From Algoriphagus mannitolivorans DSM 15301 (GTDB lineage Bacteria; Bacteroidota; Bacteroidia; Cytophagales; Cyclobacteriaceae): a stretch of 64,000 nucleotides of DNA. Position 1 is the first letter of the stretch; the number at the start of each line of letters is the position of its first letter. Position numbers and translations under genes: made by a program. The notes under the pieces were generated by a model, which had not been told where the DNA came from, did no database searches, and saw only the letters and a program-made list of their open reading frames with translations. Of the stretch, positions 50,865-58,675 are shown piece by piece. The stretch covers positions 1-64,000 of the forward strand of contig NZ_AUBV01000005.1 in NCBI RefSeq assembly GCF_000429425.1, in the 5' to 3' direction.

Positions 50865-52013
50865 ATGCAGTTTTCAGAAATTCCAGGTTTATCCGAGACC
50901 AAAGAAAAGCTACTCCACGCCGTTGAGAATAATCATCTGGCGCATGCGCTGCTATTCCATGGCCCCGAAGGTTCGGCAAATTTGACCTTGGCCCTGGCCT
51001 TGGCTACTTATCTCTTTTGTGAAAACAAGGATGGGAAGGACTCTTGCGGGACTTGCTCTTCCTGTCAGCGGATGAAAAAGCTGATCCTTCCAGATCTAAA
51101 CTTTGCCTTTCCGGTAGTGGCTTCCAGCAAGGAGGACGAGAAAGAGGACGATGAGAAGGACGCCAAAACAGATATTCTCGGGAATTGGAGAAAATTTGTC
51201 ACCGAGCAGCCTTATGGCAATGTCCATGATTTTATCTATTTCAATGGCTTTGAAAAAAAGCAATTGAACATTTCCAAAAATGCTGCCCGTAAGATCATTC
51301 AAACCCTCTCCTTGATGTCATTTGAGGGAGGATACAAGATTATGCTCCTCTGGGCTCCTGAGTACCTTCACCCTTCTGCGGCTAACTCTTTGCTGAAAAT
51401 CATCGAAGAACCGCCAGCCAAAACCATTTTCATGTTGGTCACTTCCCAAGCCGATCAGCTACTCACTACCATCCTTTCGAGAACACAAAAGATTCTCGTA
51501 AGGGCCTTTTCGGATGAGGAAATACAAGATCACCTGGTGAGCTCAGGCCTTTGTGAAGCTAAAGCCGCGGAGCAAATCGCCATGCTTGCCGATGGAAACC
51601 TTCGGGAAGCCTATCGGTTGTTGGATCAGGTGGAGGACCAGACTGTCAGACAAGTTAGAGATTGGTTCAGAATGTGTGCCTCCAGAAATTTAAAAGATAT
51701 TTTTGCCCTATCGGATGAGTTTCATAAGTATGACAAAGAGGCACAAAAATCTCTGATGCTAGCCGGCTTGAATGTAGCTCGTGAAATTTTGTTGAAAAAC
51801 CTCGACCTGGATAATTTGCTTCGTACTACGGAGGAGGATAGAGATTTTATCAATAAAATCAGCAAAAATGTCCTGACCGAGGATCATGCTCAGCAATTAT
51901 ACCAAGCTTTTAACCAAGCTCATTATCACTTGGAGCGAAATGGAAATGCGAAAATGATTTTTACGGATCTTTCCATGGAAATCTTCCTGATGATGGCCAA
52001 AACCTTAAAATAA
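50865..52013 (+). CDS. holB: DNA polymerase III subunit delta prime
   Basis: This 382-residue clamp-loader subunit has a AAA+ fold: FHGPEGSANLTLALALATYL at the P-loop position (about 26-45), but the conserved GK is lost. Zinc module cysteines are in CGTCSSC. YKIMLLWAPEYLHPSAANSLLKIIEEPP gives the Walker B/sensor region, and the SRC-like ILSRTQKI follows. A highly acidic insertion (SSKEDEKEDDEKDAKTD, about 86-102) is unusual. Loss of the P-loop is expected for delta prime. It overlaps the next gene by one base (TAATG). Confidence 0.9.
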   Translation: MQFSEIPGLSETKEKLLHAVENNHLAHALLFHGPEGSANLTLALALATYLFCENKDGKDSCGTCSSCQRMKKLILPDLNFAFPVVASSKEDEKEDDEKDAKTDILGNWRKFVTEQPYGNVHDFIYFNGFEKKQLNISKNAARKIIQTLSLMSFEGGYKIMLLWAPEYLHPSAANSLLKIIEEPPAKTIFMLVTSQADQLLTTILSRTQKILVRAFSDEEIQDHLVSSGLCEAKAAEQIAMLADGNLREAYRLLDQVEDQTVRQVRDWFRMCASRNLKDIFALSDEFHKYDKEAQKSLMLAGLNVAREILLKNLDLDNLLRTTEEDRDFINKISKNVLTEDHAQQLYQAFNQAHYHLERNGNAKMIFTDLSMEIFLMMAKTLK

Positions 52014-52453
52014 TGGGAGCTAAAATCATTGGAAGAAAAGAAAAAATCACCCTCCCGGAATTAGGTTTGAATCTGGTTTGGGCCAAAATCGATACTGGAG
52101 CCTACACGAGCAGCCTTCACGCCGAAGAGATTCGGCTCGAGGAAAAAGACGGGAAAACGGTCCTGAAATTTCAGGCCTTGTTGCCCGGACACCAGAAATT
52201 CTCCGGAAAAACCTTGGAGTTTGAAAAATTCAGAGAAAAAAAGGTCAAAAACTCCTTTGGGCAGACCGAGGTGAGATTTTTGATTGAAACAAAAATCCAA
52301 CTTGCCGGAGAGACTTTCCGTGCAGAATTTACGCTTACGGATCGATCCAGCATGAAAAACTCCATCCTGCTGGGACGAAAAATTCTTCGGGGAAAATTCC
52401 TCGTCGATGTATCCAAAATCAACATGGGAAAACCCTACCGACACCACAAATGA
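52013..52453 (+). CDS. Retropepsin-like protease family (RimK-associated, formerly 'ATP-dependent zinc protease')
   Basis: This 146-residue protein has the aspartic-protease-like [13 protein letters not shown] (about 24-36) and the C-terminal [20 protein letters not shown]. These match the family PF05618, first named a zinc protease but retropepsin-like in fold. It sits directly before rimK with an ATGA overlap. Homologues are commonly linked to rimK, so a role in processing or control of S6 modification is plausible but inferred. Confidence 0.85.
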   Translation: MGAKIIGRKEKITLPELGLNLVWAKIDTGAYTSSLHAEEIRLEEKDGKTVLKFQALLPGHQKFSGKTLEFEKFREKKVKNSFGQTEVRFLIETKIQLAGETFRAEFTLTDRSSMKNSILLGRKILRGKFLVDVSKINMGKPYRHHK

Positions 52454-53355
52454 AAATTGCTATCCTTTCGAGGAACCCTAAATTATACTCTACCCGAAGA
52501 CTTTTTGAGGAAATTCAAAAGGCAGGTCATGAGGCCATGATCGTAGATCATAGCCTTTGTGATTTGATCATTGAGCAGGAAGGTCCTTCTATCATTTATA
52601 AAGGACAAAAGCTCGAAGGCATTGATGCCATCATTCCCAGGATTGGGGCTTCTATTACCTTTTATGGCACTGCGGTAGTCCGTCAATTTGAATTGATGGG
52701 TGCGTTTTCAGTAGTCAATTCCCAGGCAGTAGTTCGAAGCAGAGACAAGCTTAGAAGTTTGCAGATTCTTTCCAGAAACGGTTTGGGAATGCCCAAAACT
52801 GCTTTTACCAATTTTTCCAAAGGGGGAGAAAAGCAACTGCTGGAGCAAGTCGGCGGTGCGCCGGTGATCATCAAACTCCTGGAAGGAACTCAAGGACTTG
52901 GGGTGGTCTTGGCAGAAACAAAAAAAGCAGCCCAATCCGTAATCGAAGCCTTTCATGGCTTGAAAGCGAGAATCATTGTTCAGGAATTTATCCGTGAGGC
53001 CAAAGGAGCAGATATCCGTGCCTTTGTGGTCAATGGAAAAGTAGTGGGTGCAATGAAGCGCCAAGGAGCAGAAGGGGAGTTTCGCTCCAATCTTCACCGG
53101 GGAGGAGTAGCGACTGTCATCAAGCTTTCTCGAGCCGAAAGGTTGGCGGCACTGAACGCAGCAAAAGCCTTAGGCTTGGATGTTGCTGGGGTGGATATGC
53201 TTCAGTCTGCAAGAGGACCTTTGATTTTGGAGGTAAACAGTTCCCCGGGTTTGGAAGGAATTGAAGCTGCCACGGGCGTGAATGTGGCCGGAGAAATCAT
53301 CAAATTTGTGGAAGATGGTGTCAAAAAAAGATCTTCCAAAAGAGAAAAACACTAA
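52450..53355 (+). CDS. rimK: RimK-type ATP-grasp ligase (ribosomal protein S6 glutamate ligase)
   Basis: This 301-residue ATP-grasp enzyme has an N-terminal domain ([19 protein letters not shown]). The ATP-grasp region has [39 protein letters not shown] and [20 protein letters not shown], then the metal ligands in [15 protein letters not shown]. It ligates glutamate to the C-terminus of ribosomal protein S6 in E. coli. Overlaps upstream (ATGA) and directly abuts hemC downstream. The target in this phylum is untested. Confidence 0.92.
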   Translation: MKIAILSRNPKLYSTRRLFEEIQKAGHEAMIVDHSLCDLIIEQEGPSIIYKGQKLEGIDAIIPRIGASITFYGTAVVRQFELMGAFSVVNSQAVVRSRDKLRSLQILSRNGLGMPKTAFTNFSKGGEKQLLEQVGGAPVIIKLLEGTQGLGVVLAETKKAAQSVIEAFHGLKARIIVQEFIREAKGADIRAFVVNGKVVGAMKRQGAEGEFRSNLHRGGVATVIKLSRAERLAALNAAKALGLDVAGVDMLQSARGPLILEVNSSPGLEGIEAATGVNVAGEIIKFVEDGVKKRSSKREKH

Positions 53356-54291
53356 ATGAATCGAGCGATTAAAATCGGAACCCGTGGAAGTAAGCTGGCC
53401 CTCTGGCAAGCCTATCACGTGGAAGAATTATTGAAAAAGGCGGGGCTGGAATCCCAGATAGTGATCATTGACACCAAAGGAGACCAAATTCTGGATGTGT
53501 CTATCGCGAAGATTGGTTCCAAAGGAGTTTTTACTCAAGAGCTGGAAGATCAGCTTTTGGATGGAAGAATTGACATTGCGGTGCATTCGGCAAAAGACAT
53601 GCAGTCCAACCTAGGGGAGGAGTTTGAGATCATCGCTTTTACTGAAAGAGAAAAAGAAAATGACATCATTCTTTCCCGAAAAAAAGATATTTCCCTTCGG
53701 GATTCTTCCAAGCCATTTGTCTTAGGTACTTCCTCAACGAGGAGAATTGCTACTCTGAAGCATTTTTACCCCCATATTCAAACTGTTGATGTCCGGGGAA
53801 ATCTCCAGACTAGAATCCGGAAAATGGAAGAAGGTCTTTGTGATGCTTTGCTTTTAGCTTATGCAGGAGTACACCGGATGGGATATGAGGAGATGATTGT
53901 GGAGTATTTGGATTTGGAAGAGTTCACACCAGCTGTGGGACAGGGTTCAGTGGCCGTTGAATCCGCCAAGAAACTTGACCCAAGTTTGCGCTCTCAAATC
54001 ATTGATGCTTGTAACCATCCGGAGACCGAAGCTAGACTTCGAGCCGAACGAGCTTACCTGAGGGTCTTAGAGGGAGGATGTAGTATCCCGGTTTTTGCGC
54101 TAGCAAAATTATCTCAAGGTCAGTTGAGCCTGAATGGGGGAATAATCAGCCTAGATGGGAAAAACCGCATTTCTTTCGAAGTAAAAGGATCCTCTTCTGC
54201 CCCCGAAAAACTAGGCGAAACCTTGGCTGGAAAAGTTCTAGACGCTGGGGGAAAAGAAATCCTAGCAGAAATAAAAAAAGCACAATCCTGA
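53356..54291 (+). CDS. hemC: Hydroxymethylbilane synthase (porphobilinogen deaminase)
   Basis: This 311-residue enzyme joins four porphobilinogens to hydroxymethylbilane. The dipyrromethane-binding cysteine is C242 in LEGGCSIPVFA. IKIGTRGSKLALWQA (6-20) and DIAVHSAKDM (73-82) with catalytic Asp, and GTSSTRRIATLK (124-135) are classical. It directly follows rimK (TAAATG) and is 1 base before the cyclophilin gene, so its expression is tied to the seven-gene unit rather than to other haem genes. Confidence 0.97.
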   Translation: MNRAIKIGTRGSKLALWQAYHVEELLKKAGLESQIVIIDTKGDQILDVSIAKIGSKGVFTQELEDQLLDGRIDIAVHSAKDMQSNLGEEFEIIAFTEREKENDIILSRKKDISLRDSSKPFVLGTSSTRRIATLKHFYPHIQTVDVRGNLQTRIRKMEEGLCDALLLAYAGVHRMGYEEMIVEYLDLEEFTPAVGQGSVAVESAKKLDPSLRSQIIDACNHPETEARLRAERAYLRVLEGGCSIPVFALAKLSQGQLSLNGGIISLDGKNRISFEVKGSSSAPEKLGETLAGKVLDAGGKEILAEIKKAQS

Positions 54292-54292
54292 T

Positions 54293-55138
54293 ATGAAAAC
54301 ATTAGTAAGAGGAGTCTTTTTGGCCATGGTTCTTTGGAGTTCTTGGGCGTGTGGAAAAGACAAAGATTATCTGATCACCATTACAACTAGGCATGGAGAG
54401 ATCAAAGCCATTCTTTTTGACGATACTCCGGAGCATAAAAACAATTTCATTGAGCTGGCGAAGGCAGGAAGATTCGATTCGACGACCTTTCATCGGGTAA
54501 TCCAAGGTTTTATGGTGCAAGGTGGTGATGTCTTTGGAAAGGAAGGGCTTCCAGCTCAAGAGTGGCCTACTCTTCCTGCTGAAATCCGCTCCAACCATAT
54601 TCACCGAAAAGGAATGATTGCCGCTGCAAGACAGGGAGACAATATCAACCCACAAAAGCGTAGCAATGGATCTCAATTTTACATTGTGCAGGGAAGAACC
54701 TATGAGGAATTGGAGCTGACTACTGATTTTACGGCTTTGCAAAAGGCTGTTTTTCAATTTATGCAACTTGGTACTCAGCAGGCCTTAAAGCAGGAATATA
54801 CCCGCTTGTTTCAAGAAGAAAAGTTTGATAGTCTGACGAATTTGTTGCTTTCCAAAAGAGATGAAATCCAGGAGACATTGAAGATAAAACTCACGAAAGA
54901 CTATACCCCCGAGCAAATCAAAGCTTATGCGGAAGTAGGAGGAACTCCTCACTTGGATTTTGAATACACTGTCTTTGGAGAAGTACTGTCCGGTTTGGAC
55001 GTGGTGGATAAAATTGCCGCTGAACCCACGACCCGGGAAGTGCCCAATCAACCCGTATACATGAAAGTGAGTGTCGAAAAAGTATCACGAAAGAAAATTG
55101 AAAAAGAATTTGGCTATGTCTATCCAGCAATCCAGTAA
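54293..55138 (+). CDS. Cyclophilin-type peptidyl-prolyl isomerase, lipoprotein, with insertion
   Basis: This 281-residue protein has a lipoprotein signal (AMVLWSSWACGK; Cys near residue 21). Cyclophilin segments are STTFHRVIQGFMVQGGD (about 62-78), SNGSQFYIVQGRT and FEYTVFGEVLSGLDVVDKIA. Between the last two is an insertion of about 80 residues, rich in charge and helix (TALQKAVFQFMQLGTQQAL...), which standard cyclophilins lack. It would act on periplasmic proteins. It overlaps the next gene by 23 bases. Confidence 0.9.
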   Translation: MKTLVRGVFLAMVLWSSWACGKDKDYLITITTRHGEIKAILFDDTPEHKNNFIELAKAGRFDSTTFHRVIQGFMVQGGDVFGKEGLPAQEWPTLPAEIRSNHIHRKGMIAAARQGDNINPQKRSNGSQFYIVQGRTYEELELTTDFTALQKAVFQFMQLGTQQALKQEYTRLFQEEKFDSLTNLLLSKRDEIQETLKIKLTKDYTPEQIKAYAEVGGTPHLDFEYTVFGEVLSGLDVVDKIAAEPTTREVPNQPVYMKVSVEKVSRKKIEKEFGYVYPAIQ

Positions 55139-56051
55139 ACCAAAAATATTAATCACCGGAGCCAATGGGCTTTTAGGCCAAAAGCTAGTCGAGCAATTGG
55201 TGGAAAGAGGGTCCTTTGAGGTGATTGCTTCAGGAAAAGGGGATTGCCGATTGACGGGAGAAGGGTATTCCTATATGTCTTTGGACATCACTAATCCTAA
55301 GCAAGTGGAGGAAGTTCTTCAGGAATTGGCACCAGAAACCATCATTCATGGTGCCGCCATGACCCATGTTGATGAATGTGAGCTTAATCAAGAAGCCTGT
55401 GTTTTGGCGAATGTAAAAGCCACAGAATACTTAGTGAAAGCGGCTGAAAAGATAGGTTCCCATTTCATTTTCGTTTCCACGGATTTCATTTTTTCCGGAG
55501 AAGATGGCCATAACCCCTATGATGAAGAAGCTGAGCCCGATCCTGTTAATTTTTATGGGGAATCCAAATTGGCAGGTGAGCAAATTGTCAAAAATTCCAA
55601 GTTGGATTGGTCAATCGCAAGGACTGTTTTGGTATATGGCATTGCCAATGATTTGAGCCGTACCAATATTATTCTTTGGGTCAAATCTTCGTTGGAGCAG
55701 GGCAAAGAAATCCAAGTGGTGGATGATCAGGTGAGAACTCCGACCTTGGCTGAAGACTTGGCTTTGGGCTGTATTTTGATTGCAGAGCAAAGGGCCTTGG
55801 GAGTATTTAATATTTCTGGGTCGGATCTTTTGACTCCTTATGAGATGGCAATGGAGACGGCGGATTATTTTCAGCTTAACAAAGACTTAATCAAGAAAAC
55901 TGATTCTACCAAGTTTAAGCAACCTGCGAGAAGACCGATGAAAACAGGCTTTATCATCGATAAAGCTCGAAAACAGCTAGGATTCGAGCCGAAAACTTTT
56001 CGAGCGGGGATAGGTATTTTGGCAAAACAAATTATCTTAGCCCGGTCTTAA
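55116..56051 (+). CDS. RmlD-like NAD(P)-dependent reductase (extended SDR)
   Basis: This 311-residue SDR has the Rossmann ILITGANGLLGQKLVEQL (about 11-28), an AAMTHVDECELN motif, the serine/threonine FVSTDFIFSGE, and the catalytic YGESKLAGE (Tyr/Lys). It resembles dTDP-4-dehydrorhamnose reductase. Rhamnose genes are absent nearby, so the substrate is open. ATG 55116 is chosen, overlapping the cyclophilin gene by 23 bases; it is the last gene of the unit, and no terminator is seen before the NSS gene. Confidence 0.87.
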   Translation: MSIQQSSKPKILITGANGLLGQKLVEQLVERGSFEVIASGKGDCRLTGEGYSYMSLDITNPKQVEEVLQELAPETIIHGAAMTHVDECELNQEACVLANVKATEYLVKAAEKIGSHFIFVSTDFIFSGEDGHNPYDEEAEPDPVNFYGESKLAGEQIVKNSKLDWSIARTVLVYGIANDLSRTNIILWVKSSLEQGKEIQVVDDQVRTPTLAEDLALGCILIAEQRALGVFNISGSDLLTPYEMAMETADYFQLNKDLIKKTDSTKFKQPARRPMKTGFIIDKARKQLGFEPKTFRAGIGILAKQIILARS

Positions 56052-56091
56052 AAAGCAGTTTAAACCCCTTAATTTAACTTTAGCATTATCT

Positions 56092-57477
56092 ATGGCAGTT
56101 AGTTCGAATAACGAAGACAGAGGTCAATTTGGATCAAGTCTGGGCTTTATCATGGCCGCGGCAGGCTCCGCAGTAGGATTGGGAAATATCTGGAGATTCC
56201 CTTACCTCACAGGAGAAAATGGTGGTGGCGCTTTTGTATTTGTTTACATCATCTGCGTTCTGTTTATCGGCTTGCCTTTGCTTTTCAACGAAATTGCCCT
56301 AGGTAGAAAATCCGGAAAAAACCCAATTGGCGCAATCCGTGACACGGGAGGAAACAAATTCTGGCAATTGGCCGGAGTCCTTTGCGTATTGGTATGTTTC
56401 TTTGTGTTCAGCTACTATTCTGTGATTGCTGGTTGGACTGTTGGCTACATTTTCACGGAAATCATCAATATTCCTATTGATTTTGAGGAGTTTGTGGAGA
56501 CACCGCTTTATGTGATTCCATTGACTTTCTTCTTTATCCTGATGACTATTCTGATTGTATTGGGAGGAGTATCCGGAGGTATTGAAAAGGCTGCTAAGTT
56601 TTTGATGCCCGTCCTTTTCATCATCATTCTCTTTATTGCGGGAAGATCAGTAACCTTGGAAGGTGCTGAAGCAGGTATCCAGTATTATCTGAATCCAGAC
56701 TTTTCTAAAATCAATGCGACAGTAGTTTTGCAAGCCTTGGGTCAAGCCTTTTTCTCCATGTCTGTAGGATGGGGTTTGATGATCACCTTTGGTTCTTATT
56801 TGCCTAAAAACTCCAACATCATTCAGTCTTCCGGATGGATTGCCGGGATGGATACCGCAGTTGCCTTGTTGGGTGGCTTGATGGTTTTCCCAGCGCTATT
56901 TGCACTATTGCCAGGTAAAGATCCTGCTGCAGGACCTGCTTTGGTATTTGATGTATTGCCAAAAGTGTTTGATGCGATGCCAGGAGGAAATATCATCGGG
57001 GGCTTGTTCTTTATTCTCTTGATGGTGGCGGCATTGACTTCTACCATTTCCATGTTGGAAGTACCAGTAGCTTATTTGATTGATGACAGAAAATGGAACC
57101 GAAAGAAAGCTACTTGGACTGTAGGTATTGGAGCGATGTTGCTTTCAATTCCATCGGCACTTTCATCAATTGAAGGAAATTTCTTTGCTGAAATCCGGTT
57201 TACTTTCCTGAGCAATGAGTTGGTAGGATTCTTCGGAGCCATGGACTTTATTTTTGGAACATTTGCAGTAATCTTGATCTGTTTGATGCTTTCCCTTTAT
57301 ACCGGTTGGGCTCAGAAGATTTCCGAATATGCGGATGAATTGGCCTTGGGTGCTCCAGGTTTCAAAGGAATATATCGCACTGGTTGGGCCTTCTTTATCA
57401 AATGGGTTTGCCCAATTGTAATTATTCTGTTGATCCTAAATATGATAGGGCTATTTGGGGCGCCACAAGCCGCTTAA
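56092..57477 (+). CDS. Sodium-dependent neurotransmitter:sodium symporter family transporter
   Basis: This 461-residue inner-membrane protein has about 12 helices. The family signature is GSSLGFIMAAAGSAVGLGNIWRFPY (about 15-39; unwound TM1 sodium site) and GGGAFVFVYIICVLFIGLPLL, with PALFALLPGKDPAAGPALVF in the middle. Members import amino acids with sodium. The substrate is unknown. A clear terminator follows; a 40-base gap precedes it. Confidence 0.95.
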   Translation: MAVSSNNEDRGQFGSSLGFIMAAAGSAVGLGNIWRFPYLTGENGGGAFVFVYIICVLFIGLPLLFNEIALGRKSGKNPIGAIRDTGGNKFWQLAGVLCVLVCFFVFSYYSVIAGWTVGYIFTEIINIPIDFEEFVETPLYVIPLTFFFILMTILIVLGGVSGGIEKAAKFLMPVLFIIILFIAGRSVTLEGAEAGIQYYLNPDFSKINATVVLQALGQAFFSMSVGWGLMITFGSYLPKNSNIIQSSGWIAGMDTAVALLGGLMVFPALFALLPGKDPAAGPALVFDVLPKVFDAMPGGNIIGGLFFILLMVAALTSTISMLEVPVAYLIDDRKWNRKKATWTVGIGAMLLSIPSALSSIEGNFFAEIRFTFLSNELVGFFGAMDFIFGTFAVILICLMLSLYTGWAQKISEYADELALGAPGFKGIYRTGWAFFIKWVCPIVIILLILNMIGLFGAPQAA

Positions 57478-57491
57478 ATAATAAAATTTGG

Positions 57492-57519
57492 AAAAGGGAG
57501 CATTTTGCTCCCTTTTTTT
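57492..57519 (+). terminator. NSS transporter gene terminator
   Basis: AAAAGGGAGC / GCTCCCTTTT hairpin with a 5-base loop, then TTTTT. Confidence 0.93.
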
Positions 57520-57573
57520 ATTTCTATTAAAGAATAAACCGTATCTTAATTAAGTAACTAAGGTTTGGAATAC

Positions 57574-57945
57574 ATGAAAGTTCTTCTGGTAGATGATGAT
57601 CTTATTCACCTGACGATTTTGAGAAGGATATTTGAAAAATCCAATGATGAAGTGGTTACGGCCCGAAACGGGAAAGAAGCCTTAAGATGTCTTGAGTTTG
57701 ACCCTGGTTTTCAGGTGATCTTGACGGATATCATGATGCCGGAAATGGACGGTGTGGAACTATTGGAGCACATCAGGGAATGTGATTCCACCAAGGATAT
57801 TCCGACCATCGGCTTTACTTCCGGAGATGTGGAATTTTTTAGAAAACAAACCTCCGAGCATTTTGATCAATTAGTGGCCAAGCCGATGGATTTTTATGAT
57901 TTATATGCTTTGGCCAGATCCAGTGCCCGTGCAGCCATAAATTAA
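57574..57945 (+). CDS. Single-domain response regulator
   Basis: This 123-residue receiver has the acidic pocket LLVDDD (D8, D9), the phosphoacceptor D52 region in ILTDIMMPEMDG, the conserved Thr/Ser in IGFTSGD and K in VAKPMDFYDL. No output domain follows. The start is ATG 57574; a TTG nine bases upstream is less likely. No histidine kinase is adjacent, so it is an orphan CheY-like protein that would act by binding a partner. Confidence 0.93.
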   Translation: MKVLLVDDDLIHLTILRRIFEKSNDEVVTARNGKEALRCLEFDPGFQVILTDIMMPEMDGVELLEHIRECDSTKDIPTIGFTSGDVEFFRKQTSEHFDQLVAKPMDFYDLYALARSSARAAIN

Positions 57946-58015
57946 TCGGACTGTTTGGCAAGGGAATTGTGAAAAGAGCGTTTACACATTGATGAAACGC
58001 TAAACCACAATTACC

Positions 58016-58615
58016 ATGAAAAAACTCTTTTTAGGCTTGATGCTAGTGCTAGGCACCACTCAGGCATTCTCCCAAAACGGAATCGGAATCAAAGCAGGTC
58101 TTAGTAGCACCGAAATTGATTTTAAAAGTAAAGAATTCGTCCCCGCAGATGCGCAGACAGGATACCATGTCGGTTTGTTTGGAAGATTTGGAGGAGCGGG
58201 ATTTTTTGTTCAGCCAGAATTATTGTTTACCCAAACCAGCGGGAAATTTGCCTTTGTTCCTGGTGGTGTCAGTGGAGGCAATCCTCCAGAAGATTACAAA
58301 GCTGAGTTTAACCGCTTAGATATCCCGTTGATGATGGGGATTAGAATGTTTAAGGTAATCCGTCTGATGGCTGGTCCCATTGCCAGTGTAAACATCAATT
58401 CCAAACTTGAGAACTCAGCAAATACCGTAAGAGAGGCAAACTTTAAGGAGGCGACTTTTGGATACCAAGCTGGATTAGGAGTGGATATCGGTAATCTTTC
58501 AGTCGAAGGAAAATATGAAGGAGGACTGTCCAAAGTCACTGAAAATATTGGTCAATACAGCACTGACAACAGAATCAATCAATGGGTTCTTTCAGTGGGT
58601 TTTAGACTGTTCTAA
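58016..58615 (+). CDS. Outer-membrane beta-barrel protein (OmpW/PorT-like size)
   Basis: This 199-residue protein has a signal peptide (KKLFLGLMLVLGTTQAFSQN) and a barrel of about eight strands: GIGIKAGLSSTEIDF, TGYHVGLFGRFGG, FFVQPELLFTQTSGKF, LDIPLMMGIRMF, GYQAGLGVDIGNLSVEGKYEGGL and the last strand QWVLSVGFRLF. The consensus resembles 'outer membrane beta-barrel' (PF13568) proteins of Bacteroidota. Single-gene unit with a bidirectional terminator. Function unknown. Confidence 0.88.
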   Translation: MKKLFLGLMLVLGTTQAFSQNGIGIKAGLSSTEIDFKSKEFVPADAQTGYHVGLFGRFGGAGFFVQPELLFTQTSGKFAFVPGGVSGGNPPEDYKAEFNRLDIPLMMGIRMFKVIRLMAGPIASVNINSKLENSANTVREANFKEATFGYQAGLGVDIGNLSVEGKYEGGLSKVTENIGQYSTDNRINQWVLSVGFRLF

Positions 58616-58634
58616 GTCTAAGCGTAACAAAAGA

Positions 58635-58669
58635 AAAAAGCCTCAGAATCTTAATTCTGAGGCTTTTTT
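58635..58669. terminator. Bidirectional terminator
   Basis: AAAAAGCCTCAGAAT / ATTCTGAGGCTTTTT long perfect hairpin with a 4-base loop lies between the convergent barrel gene and BNR-repeat gene. Confidence 0.95.
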
Positions 58670-58675
58670 GTGAGA

